64,000 nt of DNA, from contig NZ_BMGI01000006.1 in NCBI RefSeq assembly GCF_014640115.1, forward strand, positions 62,001 through 126,000. The letters run 5' to 3'. Position numbers and translations under genes: made by a program. How positions within the stretch are numbered: the stretch's first letter is position 1; each line of letters starts with the position of its first letter. The notes under the pieces were generated by a model. The model saw only the letters and a program-made list of their open reading frames with translations. It made no database searches and was not told where the DNA came from. This document shows, piece by piece, positions 46,069-54,184 of this stretch. This DNA is from Sinisalibacter lacisalsi (GTDB lineage: Bacteria > Pseudomonadota > Alphaproteobacteria > Rhodobacterales > Rhodobacteraceae).

Positions 46069-47403
46069 TCAGCCCGGGGAAAGCCCGCGCGCCGCCGCTG
46101 CCGTGCCCGAACCGACGATCCCGTCTAGCGCGCCGGTGTAGAGCCCGCGCTCCCGGAGAATGGCCTGGAACGCGAGCGCGGTCTCGCGGTCCCATCCGCC
46201 CGGCGCGCCCTGGCGCAGCGTCTCGAAAGCAACCTTGCCGCTCTCAAGCGCGCGCACGTAGAGCTGCGCCGCGACGTCGGGGTCATACTCAACGCCGTCC
46301 CCGGTTTCGTAGAGCACCGCCATGGCGGCGATCGCCTCGGGCAATCCGCTGCGCGAGGCAAGGCTGGTCAGCTGCGCGCGGGCCTTCGGGTTGTCCTCGA
46401 GGCCCGACGCGGGATCGCCATACAGCGCGGCGAGCTCGAGCGCGGCGGTGACGTTGCCGGCACGGGCGGCAGCAGTATAGAGCGCCGCGCCGCGCACCGG
46501 GTCGGGAATGCCGAGGTCCGCGTCGGCGCGGTTGGGAATGCCCTCGCCGGTCAGCAAGGTCTGACCGAGGCGATACTGCGCGAAGTGATAGCCCGCGTCG
46601 GCCGCGGTCTGCAGCAGGTCCACCATCCGGGCCGGATCGCGCGGCACGCCCTTTCCGACGCGATACATCATCGCCAGCGTGGTCATGCCCGCCGGGTCGC
46701 CCATCCCGGCGGCGCGCTGGAAGTGGGCAATCGCCGCCTCGGTGTCTTCCCCGCCCGGGGCGACGCCGAACAGGTGATAATCGCCCAGCCGGGTCACCGC
46801 GGCGGCGAGCCCCGCGTCCGCCGCGCGCTCCAGCAGGGTGAAGGCGGCGGGTAGATCGCGCCTGGCCTGCGCCACCTCGGCGGCGAGAAAGAGGACATCG
46901 GCGGGCGCATCGTCGGCACGCGCCGCGGCGGTGCAGGCCTCCGCCGCCTCGGCGATCGCGGCACGCCGGCGCGCGGCGCTCTCGGCATTGGCGGGCACGC
47001 CTGCATCGGCCGGCCCGGCGATCTCGCGGCACCGCGCCGCCTCGGGAGAAAGCGTGGGCGCCGGATCGGTCGCCACGTCGTCGCGGACTGCGTCGGCGCC
47101 CTCCATGTCGTCGGCCAACTTCCCGGCAGGCGGCTCGGCCGTGCCCGCGCCGGGGGCAGCCGCTTCGGCTTCGTCGTTGGCGGAAAGCACCACCGGCGCG
47201 GGCGCATCGCCCGGATCTTCACTCGTGGTGGTCAGCGATTGCGTGGCCGCAAGCTGCGGCGCGGGATCGTCATGGCCATTCGCCTCCGCCGCCGGGGCCG
47301 ACAGCACCGGGACAGGTTCAGCCGTTGCGACAGACGTGTCCTGCGCGAGTCCCGCGCCGGGAAAACACAGCGCAATCACCCAAGCCCGAGCCGATGTTTT
47401 CAC
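46069..47403 (-). CDS. Exported Sel1-repeat protein with C-terminal peptidoglycan-binding-like segment
   Basis: A 444-residue exported protein. After a signal peptide (AWVIALCFPGAGLAQ) come about 150 residues rich in Ala, Glu and Asp. Sel1-type repeats follow (for example ERAADAGLAAAVTRLGDYHL, QTAADAGYHFAQYRLGQTLL and YTAAARAGNVTAALELAALY). The final part, RETALAFQAILRERGLYTGA then DGIVGSGT, resembles a peptidoglycan-binding repeat. The start is GTG 47403 after AAGGGGG. A scaffold role in the envelope is likely; the partner is unknown. Confidence 0.82.
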   Translation of the reverse strand: MKTSARAWVIALCFPGAGLAQDTSVATAEPVPVLSAPAAEANGHDDPAPQLAATQSLTTTSEDPGDAPAPVVLSANDEAEAAAPGAGTAEPPAGKLADDMEGADAVRDDVATDPAPTLSPEAARCREIAGPADAGVPANAESAARRRAAIAEAAEACTAAARADDAPADVLFLAAEVAQARRDLPAAFTLLERAADAGLAAAVTRLGDYHLFGVAPGGEDTEAAIAHFQRAAGMGDPAGMTTLAMMYRVGKGVPRDPARMVDLLQTAADAGYHFAQYRLGQTLLTGEGIPNRADADLGIPDPVRGAALYTAAARAGNVTAALELAALYGDPASGLEDNPKARAQLTSLASRSGLPEAIAAMAVLYETGDGVEYDPDVAAQLYVRALESGKVAFETLRQGAPGGWDRETALAFQAILRERGLYTGALDGIVGSGTAAAARGLSPG

Positions 47404-47562
47404 CGCGACATCCCCCTTGCAGCTTCTCCCCAATGGGTAGCGGCCACGGGGCGGCATGTCCATGAAAACAAGCCCTTGCCCGCAATCACAAAAGGTTTGC
47501 CCTCAACCGGAGGGCATGCCACGATTCCGTCCGAGGCAGAAGCAAGACGGGGCACGGCAGGC

Positions 47563-48813
47563 ATGAACAAGGCAGCGGCGCAGGAACCGGAAACCGGCCA
47601 GGACGATACTCCGCTCATCGTCGACCTCGACGCCGATCTCCTGCGCGGCAACCTGTCGGCGGAAATCTTCTGGAGCGCGATGCGGCAAGACTGGGCGCGC
47701 GCCCTGTCCCGCCGCGGCCTCGACCAGGCGGCCGATCTGCTCGACATCGCCCACCTGCCCTACCACCGACCGACCTTGGATCGCTGCGAGGCGGCGCGGG
47801 CCGAGGGCCGGCGCGTGGTGCTTGTCACCTCCGGGCCGGCGGCGCTGGCCGAGGCGGTGGCGCGGGAACTCGGCTGTTTCGACGGCGCCGAGGGTGGGCA
47901 TGGCGCGCGCAAGCCCACCCCCGCCGGCCAGACCCGCGCCGCCGACCTGCTGCGCGCCATGCGCCCGCACCAATGGGTCAAGAACCTGCTGGTCTTCCTG
48001 CCGCTCGTCGTTGCCCACCGCTTCGACGCTCTCACCTTCGGCTGGAGCCTCGTGGCCTTCGTCAGCTTCGGGCTGATCGCCTCGGCGGTCTACCTCGTCA
48101 ACGACCTGATCGATCTGCCCGCCGACCGCCGCCACGAGAGCAAGCGCAACCGGCCCTTCGCCTCCGGGCGGCTGCCGCTGAGGGTGGGCACATGGATGGC
48201 GCCGGGGCTTTTCGCCGCCGGGCTCGCGCTGGCGGCACTCTCCGGCCCGGCGCTCTTCGCTGTGATGGCGCTATACGCCCTCACCACCACCGCCTACTCG
48301 CTGCGCCTGAAAGGCACGCTCGCGGCCGATGTTCTCGTGCTCGCGGTGCTCTACACCCTGCGCATCATCGCCGGTGCGGCCGCCACCGGGATCATTCCCT
48401 CGATGTGGCTTCTGAGTTTTTCGATCTTCCTGTTCCTCTCGCTGGCGGCGGTGAAGCGGGTGGCCGAACTCGTCGACCACGAGCAGAACGGCGCGCAGCG
48501 CAAGGTGGCGGGGCGCGCCTACGTGGCCGAAGACCGCCCGGTGGTGGCGATGATCGCCACATCGTCTGGCTTTCTCGCGGTGCTGGTGCTGGCGCTCTAC
48601 ATCGATTCGCCTGACGTGCGCGGCCAATATGGCATGCCGCAGATCCTGTGGGGGATCTGCCTCGTGCTGCTGTTCTGGGTCAGCCGGATCGTGCTGCTCG
48701 CATACCGCGGGCTGGTCGATCAGGATCCTGTGGTGTTCGCCCTCACCGACCGGACGAGCCAGGTGACGGGGCTGGTGACGGCGGCGCTCTTCGTCGCGGC
48801 GATCATCGCCTGA
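47563..48813 (+). CDS. UbiA-family prenyltransferase with degenerate N-terminal HAD domain
   Basis: A 416-residue fusion. Residues 1-125 resemble a shortened HAD phosphatase: motif I as LIVDLDADLLRGN (Asp21 and Asp23) and motif II as RVVLVTSGP, but the cap and motifs III/IV are missing. From residue 130 it is a UbiA membrane prenyltransferase with ARAMRPHQWVKNLLVF-type entry, the Mg-prenyl diphosphate motif NDLIDLPADRRHE (180-191), and about eight helices. It resembles decaprenylphosphoryl phosphoribose synthases of the HAD-UbiA type, which are normally about 480 residues. Confidence 0.85.
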   Translation: MNKAAAQEPETGQDDTPLIVDLDADLLRGNLSAEIFWSAMRQDWARALSRRGLDQAADLLDIAHLPYHRPTLDRCEAARAEGRRVVLVTSGPAALAEAVARELGCFDGAEGGHGARKPTPAGQTRAADLLRAMRPHQWVKNLLVFLPLVVAHRFDALTFGWSLVAFVSFGLIASAVYLVNDLIDLPADRRHESKRNRPFASGRLPLRVGTWMAPGLFAAGLALAALSGPALFAVMALYALTTTAYSLRLKGTLAADVLVLAVLYTLRIIAGAAATGIIPSMWLLSFSIFLFLSLAAVKRVAELVDHEQNGAQRKVAGRAYVAEDRPVVAMIATSSGFLAVLVLALYIDSPDVRGQYGMPQILWGICLVLLFWVSRIVLLAYRGLVDQDPVVFALTDRTSQVTGLVTAALFVAAIIA

Positions 48814-48956
48814 ACCAGAATTTCCGCGTCCGATTGGCGTGGTTTGGCCGGTTCCCGCCGCGCAAGTGGCGGATAACCGCCCACATCTCCGGGACTCCCC
48901 CAAACGCGGGGACTTGGTTATTGTGATCTTAAGGATGACTCGGTAGCTGCCCTCGC

Positions 48957-50519
48957 ATGATGAATTTTCCCCTCTCCCCGCGGCGCAACCTCGCCGCCGC
49001 GCCGAAGCTTCTCAAACGTGCAGTCGTGTTCGCTGGCGGTGCCGTGGCAGGCACGGTCGTGTCGGCGGCCGCCAGCTATGTGCTGGTGAGCGCGTTGTTT
49101 CCGCAGCCTCCCGCCCCGGGAGCCGCCGTTGCCCCCGCCGCCATCGCCGCGCGCGCCCCGGCCAACATTGCCCCGGCGGACCCCGACCTTTCCCGCGTCG
49201 CTCGCGCCCCGGCGCCCCAGGCCCTGCCGGCTCCGGACGCCGCCGCGGCCGTGGCGAGCAACCTGACCCCGACGGAGCGCGCCGAAAACACGGCACGCCG
49301 GCTTCGCGCCGCCCCGGCCCCGGCTGACATGGACGCGCTCGTCGTGGCCACCAAGAGCCAGCCGGATATCGCCCTGCCCGCGCCGGAGGCGGACACCACC
49401 CCGGCCACCTTCGCCGCCCGCGCCGCGGCAGACGCGGCGGTGCGCGACAGCGCCGCCATCGCGGCAACACCGTCGTTGCGGCCCGAACCTCGGCCCGAAA
49501 CCCTGGCCGCGCTCACACCGCCCCGCGCCGCACCCGACATCGCCCCGATCCGCCCGCGCCCACGCCCCGATGCGCTGGTGCTCGCGGCGGCCACGCCCGC
49601 CCCGGTGGAAGCGATCCCGGCGCTGCGTCCCCGGCCGCGCCCGGCGCAGGCCGAAACACGGCAGCTCGCCGCGGCGACCGTCCCCGACACAGCCGTCGCG
49701 CCGGCGCCGCGCCGCGCCAGCGGCGGCCTGTTCTCCAGCGGCGGCACCTGTGGCCCCGCCCTCGCCCGCTCGATCCCGAAGCGCAGCGGCAACGCGCCCT
49801 CCGCCCAGCCCTTCTTCGCCAGCCTCGGCGCTTCGGGCAGCGGCCGCGACCAGCAGATCATCAACGAGCTTGCCCGCGGCAACATGCCGGGCTTCCTGCG
49901 CGATCTCCAGCCGGTGGCCTTCCGGGGCACCGATGCGCGCGGCGCCGAGGCGGAAATCGTCGTCTGCGTCACCCCCGACTATCTCGCCCTCGGGTCGGAC
50001 AGCGACTACGTGCGCGTGCCGCTCGGCCTGCCCGCCGCCGCCAGCATCGCCAACCGGTTCGGAATGACGCTGCCAACGCCGCGCATGGTCGATGCGATCT
50101 ATTCCCAGGCCAGCGTACGCCTTTCGCCCGCGCCGATGACACCGGGGCCGCAGATGTCGTCGACCGACTATTTCCTGCGCCACAACGCCACGATCGAAGG
50201 CCAGTTGCGCGGGCGCGGCGGCCTCGTGGCGGGGCAGAAGAAAGACGTGGTGATGGCCAGCCGGATGGCGAATGCGCCCGGACGGGTGGCGATCTACGGC
50301 TGGCACCGCAACTCGGGCAGCCCGATCCAGCCGGTGAGCACGGTGCACGGCGCCAATTACGCCGACTACAGCCACGGCATCCGCCTGGTGAGCAAGACCG
50401 CCTATCTCAACGGCAAGGCGGTGAACCTCGACGACCTGCTCGCCTCGGGCCGCTACGCCTGGCTGCTCAACGAGGAAGGGCCCCTGCCCGGCCCGGTCAT
50501 CCGTATCGCCTCGCGCTGA
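48957..50519 (+). CDS. Membrane-anchored, Ala/Pro-rich protein with conserved C-terminal domain of unknown function
   Basis: A 520-residue protein. One N-terminal helix (VVFAGGAVAGTVVSAAASYV) anchors it. Residues about 45-265 are alanine- and proline-rich and low in complexity. The C-terminal domain (about 265-520) includes EAEIVVCVTPDYLALGSDSD, AIYGWHRNSGSPIQPVSTVH and YADYSHGIRLVSKTAYLNGK. The Trp-His, His and Asp-Tyr-Ser-His residues look catalytic and I recall similar unnamed proteins in other phyla, but no function is established. It is convergent with the next gene. Confidence 0.75.
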   Translation: MMNFPLSPRRNLAAAPKLLKRAVVFAGGAVAGTVVSAAASYVLVSALFPQPPAPGAAVAPAAIAARAPANIAPADPDLSRVARAPAPQALPAPDAAAAVASNLTPTERAENTARRLRAAPAPADMDALVVATKSQPDIALPAPEADTTPATFAARAAADAAVRDSAAIAATPSLRPEPRPETLAALTPPRAAPDIAPIRPRPRPDALVLAAATPAPVEAIPALRPRPRPAQAETRQLAAATVPDTAVAPAPRRASGGLFSSGGTCGPALARSIPKRSGNAPSAQPFFASLGASGSGRDQQIINELARGNMPGFLRDLQPVAFRGTDARGAEAEIVVCVTPDYLALGSDSDYVRVPLGLPAAASIANRFGMTLPTPRMVDAIYSQASVRLSPAPMTPGPQMSSTDYFLRHNATIEGQLRGRGGLVAGQKKDVVMASRMANAPGRVAIYGWHRNSGSPIQPVSTVHGANYADYSHGIRLVSKTAYLNGKAVNLDDLLASGRYAWLLNEEGPLPGPVIRIASR

Positions 50520-50678
50520 GGAAACTGCCGGGAGCCATGGGGCCGGGGGCGTTTTCCGCAGCGGAAAACGAAACGAAATCCGCCGCGGATTTTGGCCGCG
50601 CGGCGGAGAGGTCTGCGCCACACGGCCGGTTCTGCGCAGCGCCTTCGCCCCTTCCCGGACGAAGGCGCGCCGCCCGCG

Positions 50679-51662
50679 CTACTTCACGTCCGCGAAGCAG
50701 CGAAAGCCGAGGTGGTAGTTGCGGTGCGACGAGGGCGAGAGCACGCGGCTGCCGTGCCAATAGGGTGCGCGCCACCGCGCCCATTCCTCGTGCGCGCGCA
50801 CGCTGTCCCAGATGAACCACGAGCCCTTCATCTCGGTCACGCCCAGCTTGGTGGAGCCGCGCGAGGCCATCTGGTCGGGCGCCAGCGGCAGGTTCATGTG
50901 CTCCGCGGCGTTGCCCTCGAGATCGTAGACCCCGAGCGCGCTCTTGCAGTTCGGGAAGGCGCCCACCGGGTAGGTGTTGGTGCCGCAGCCCGACCAGCTT
51001 CCGCCGTCGCAGCTGGATGACTTGGAACTGCCCTGGGCGCAGATGCCGCGCTGCCATTGCGGGCCGTAGGTCCAGGTTTTCTGCTGGCCCCACTTGGCGT
51101 TGTGCCACGACCGCATCGCACCATGCGAGCCGAGATCGAAGCGGTAGTCGGGTTCGAGCAGCGCGCCCGCCGCCGCGCCCTCCCATTCATGCGCGTCGCC
51201 GATGCGCTTGCCCTCCGCCGCGCAGAGCCGCGCGGCCTCCGAGGCACGCACCCATGTCACCGGGTAGGCCAGCGGCACGTTGGGGTATTCGAACATGTCG
51301 ACGCAGACCTTGGCGTCTTCCGGCCGCTCGGTGGCCGGATCATAGAGCGGGGCCATGTAGGGGCGGCCGCAGATCCGCTCGAAGCGCGCGTTGCGGTAGT
51401 AGCTGTAGGCATCCCGCGGCAGCTTCGCCTGCGCCTGTTCGGGCGTCATCGGGTGGCGCGTGATCGCCGGGTTGCCCTGCCCCATCATCCCCGACGCCTG
51501 GAAGATCTCGCGGATGCGCTTGATCTGGCCGGCGGTCACGCCGCGATACTTCTGCATCTGGGCGAACATCTTCTCGTTGTTCTCGGCCAGCGTCGCCCCC
51601 TGGGCGGGCACCGCCAGGGCAAGGCTCGTCGCGAGCCCGATCGCCGTCATCAGTTTGCGCAT
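50679..51662 (-). CDS. Exported SUMF1/FGE-sulfatase-modifying-type domain protein
   Basis: A 327-residue exported protein. A signal peptide (AIGLATSLALAVPAQG) precedes a formylglycine-generating-enzyme-like fold: CVDMFEYPNVPLAYPVTWVR, EAARLCAAEGKRIGDAHEWE, ALGVYDLEGNAAEHM and NYHLGFRC at the end. The catalytic Cys pair of true sulfatase activators is not evident, so it is likely a binding or other C-type-lectin-fold relative. It starts 4 bases after the stop of the gene at 51667, so the two are co-expressed. Confidence 0.84.
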   Translation of the reverse strand: MRKLMTAIGLATSLALAVPAQGATLAENNEKMFAQMQKYRGVTAGQIKRIREIFQASGMMGQGNPAITRHPMTPEQAQAKLPRDAYSYYRNARFERICGRPYMAPLYDPATERPEDAKVCVDMFEYPNVPLAYPVTWVRASEAARLCAAEGKRIGDAHEWEGAAAGALLEPDYRFDLGSHGAMRSWHNAKWGQQKTWTYGPQWQRGICAQGSSKSSSCDGGSWSGCGTNTYPVGAFPNCKSALGVYDLEGNAAEHMNLPLAPDQMASRGSTKLGVTEMKGSWFIWDSVRAHEEWARWRAPYWHGSRVLSPSSHRNYHLGFRCFADVK

Positions 51663-51666
51663 CGCC

Positions 51667-53421
51667 TCATTCCTTTCGCAGCAGGTAAATGAAATCGCGG
51701 TTGTCGGAGAAGGTCACGAAACGGGGCACCCGCACGCCCCCGGCCCAGGGGTCACTCTCGGCCATCAGGCGCGAGAGGTGGTCGGCCTCGAGGCCATCGC
51801 CGGCGGCGTTCTGGCGGTAGACCGCCATATAGGTCAGTTCCGGCGAGTTCATGTCGAGCAGCATGGCATGGTCGCAGTCATAGGCCTGGAAGGTGCGCGC
51901 CATCGCCGAGGGGGTGACGGAGGAAAAATAGGCATAGATCAGGAATTGCCGCCCGCCCGCCTCGCGCAGGCAGGCGCCGGCCCGAAGGGTGCGCAACTGC
52001 GCCTCGGCCGACCCCGACCAGTTGCCGCCGCCCCAGCTCGTCACCCGGTCGCCCGGCACCGAGGCCCCGGTTTCGGGATCGCGCTGCACCAGCGGCACGC
52101 CGTTCTGGCGCGCAAAGGCAAGGCGCGGGATCATCTCGTTGTCGGCCTCCTGCCAGAGCTTCATGCCGATCTCACCGTCGGTGGTGATGTAGAGCGTGGA
52201 GAGGTTTTCGATCAGCCGCGAGAAGGTGACGCCGTTGGAGATGAAGCCGTAATGGTGGCCCCGGTTGAACCCGGCGTAATCGCCGAACCGGAAGGCGCCG
52301 TGATCGCGTTTGAAGCCGCCGGCGATGGCCCCCGCCACGCGGGGCAGCAGCGCGGGGTTCAACATGCCGTTGCGCACCAGCGGGTCGGCGCGGGAAAAGC
52401 CGTCGGGGCCGGCCATGTTCCACTCAGCCCCACGCCGCGAGGGGCGCGACGACCATTCCAGCCCGGGATGGTCGGTGCCCAGTTCATAGCCGATCTCGAA
52501 GCGGCCCAGATCGAAGGCGGCAAGGTAGACATCGGCGTTGCGCTCGACACCATCGAGCCAGTTGGCGCCATTGCGCTCGGCAAGGATCTCCTGCGCGATC
52601 AGGCCGGGCTGCATCACCGAGGCAAAAATGCCCTCCTGCCCCTCGACGGCATACCAGCTGCCCGCCTCCATGCCGTCGGGCGCGCCGGTGACGGGCAGGC
52701 CCATGGCCGTGCGCATGTTCGGGCGGCGGTCGAGCCGGGCCTGTCCCAGTGCGGCGACGACGTCGCCGTTGTCGCCGCTTCCGTCGCCAAGGGCGGCGGT
52801 TTCGAGAAAGGCGTCTTCGAAAAAGGCACCCTTGATCAGGTTCACCAGCTTGTCGCCAAACACCACGTTCTTGCGCAGGAAATCCGACACCGCCTCACGG
52901 TTCGTGCGCGAGCCGGCCACCTTGTTGCGCAGGAAAAGCTTGCCGCCACACACCGGCGCATAGGGCAGGCCGCTGCCCGCGGCGGTGGCGAGTTCGGACG
53001 TCTCCCCGGCCCAGGGGCGGCATTGCGAGGCTTCGCCCCTGCCCGAGATCAGGAGCGCCGGATCGTCGCCTTTGGTGAGCGAGAGCGTCCATGTCGCGGC
53101 GTCGGCGTTCTCGAGGTGCCAGCTTTGCGCCCGGCCCTCGGGGGCAACCCGTTCCACGAGGTGCCAGCGGTTGACCCCGGGGTGGAGCGAAACCAGCCGC
53201 AGGGTGGCGCCATCGGCAGCGGTGGCTTGCTCGGTGACGCGCATCGGGGCGAGTTCGACCGGGTTGGCAACCGCGTCGGCGGTGTAGCGCTCCCATTGTG
53301 CCTTCAGCGTCGCAGGGTCGGCGGTGGGCGCGTCCTGCGCCGTCGCGGCCGCCGAGAGCACCGTCGCGCAAGCACCCGCGGCGACCATCTTTGCAAGCCA
53401 CCGCGAATCTGCAAACTGCAT
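51667..53421 (-). CDS. Exported protein of unknown function, possibly phosphodiester glycosidase-like
   Basis: A 584-residue exported protein. ATG 53421 follows CGGAG, and the signal peptide ends near VLSAAATAQ. No family is certain. The last third has GFISNGVTFSRLIENLSTL, then FLIYAYFSSVTPSAMARTFQ and CDHAMLLDMNSPELTYMAVY. The order 'beta strands, then VTxxxMA...C.HAMLLDM.S' recalls the NAGPA/DUF2233 phosphodiester glycosidases (LDGG.S motif), but the match is partial. It forms a two-gene operon with the FGE-like protein. Confidence 0.7.
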   Translation of the reverse strand: MQFADSRWLAKMVAAGACATVLSAAATAQDAPTADPATLKAQWERYTADAVANPVELAPMRVTEQATAADGATLRLVSLHPGVNRWHLVERVAPEGRAQSWHLENADAATWTLSLTKGDDPALLISGRGEASQCRPWAGETSELATAAGSGLPYAPVCGGKLFLRNKVAGSRTNREAVSDFLRKNVVFGDKLVNLIKGAFFEDAFLETAALGDGSGDNGDVVAALGQARLDRRPNMRTAMGLPVTGAPDGMEAGSWYAVEGQEGIFASVMQPGLIAQEILAERNGANWLDGVERNADVYLAAFDLGRFEIGYELGTDHPGLEWSSRPSRRGAEWNMAGPDGFSRADPLVRNGMLNPALLPRVAGAIAGGFKRDHGAFRFGDYAGFNRGHHYGFISNGVTFSRLIENLSTLYITTDGEIGMKLWQEADNEMIPRLAFARQNGVPLVQRDPETGASVPGDRVTSWGGGNWSGSAEAQLRTLRAGACLREAGGRQFLIYAYFSSVTPSAMARTFQAYDCDHAMLLDMNSPELTYMAVYRQNAAGDGLEADHLSRLMAESDPWAGGVRVPRFVTFSDNRDFIYLLRKE

Positions 53422-53698
53422 GTCGAACTCCGAATTCCAAACCGCTTGTCGTGCCCGCGCGTTTCGCCCAGGCGCGTAGCCCACCCGGCGCTGCCGCCTT
53501 CGGGCGCAGCCACGCGAACAGGCATGCACGACCAGCCCGACGGACGGGAATCAAGCCGCTCCATTCAATAATAAGGGCCAGCGCCACCGTTCCAACCCCG
53601 CAGATTACACCTTCGTGCGAAGATTACCCGCGATGGCGGTATCTTTCGTCAGGAACACCGGCGTCCGGAGACCGGGTTCAGGAGTGCGGCCCTCCGGC

Positions 53699-54184
53699 TC
53701 AAACCCCGCCGGAATGCACGATCTCGTAATACAGCGCCTCGAGATCGGCCTTCTGCCGGGTTTCCTCGTTGGCGAGAAAGCTGAACACCTCGTGCAACAG
53801 TCCCGGCGGCGTATTGGCCGCAAGTTCGCTGAATTCCTCGAGCGCGACCTGCTCGCGCGCCAGCGCGTATTGCAGCACCTGCTGGTCGTCGGGCTTGTCG
53901 CCCAGTTCCGGGGCCTGCACCGCGTCGGAAAACCGCCGGTCCGCCTCGGGGCGACGGATCGCGTCCTTGAGGTGATCGCGCATGTCAGGCGATTTCATCA
54001 GGTCCGACAGCATCCGCACATGCGCCAGCTCGGCACGGGCGAGGTCTTCCACGAGGTAGCGGATGTCTTTCGTCACCTTCGGCACGAGATCGGTGTAGAA
54101 GCTGTGCGCCTCGCGGCTGAACTCGGCGACGGCTTCGATCACCTCCTCGGCGGTGGCCATCTGCGAAAGCTTCTCGGTTTTCAT
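53699..54184 (-). CDS. Ferritin-like (rubrerythrin-related) protein, last gene of the Mrp-Nuo hybrid operon
   Basis: A 161-residue four-helix protein. Likely diiron ligands are in FSREAHSFYTDLV, LVEDLARAELAHVRML (Glu and His), AREQVALEEFSELA and LANEETRQKADLEA. No rubredoxin domain is present. The ATG overlaps the end of the flavoprotein gene by 4 bases, so it is the last gene of the long operon. Ferritin-like proteins of this kind reduce peroxide or hold iron; here it may protect or feed the iron-sulfur complex, which is inference. Confidence 0.82.
   Translation of the reverse strand: MKTEKLSQMATAEEVIEAVAEFSREAHSFYTDLVPKVTKDIRYLVEDLARAELAHVRMLSDLMKSPDMRDHLKDAIRRPEADRRFSDAVQAPELGDKPDDQQVLQYALAREQVALEEFSELAANTPPGLLHEVFSFLANEETRQKADLEALYYEIVHSGGV

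Noticed and set aside
49090-49740. Repetitive Ala/Pro coding region as a DNA repeat or recombination site
   Set aside because: It is low-complexity linker coding sequence without exact repeats.
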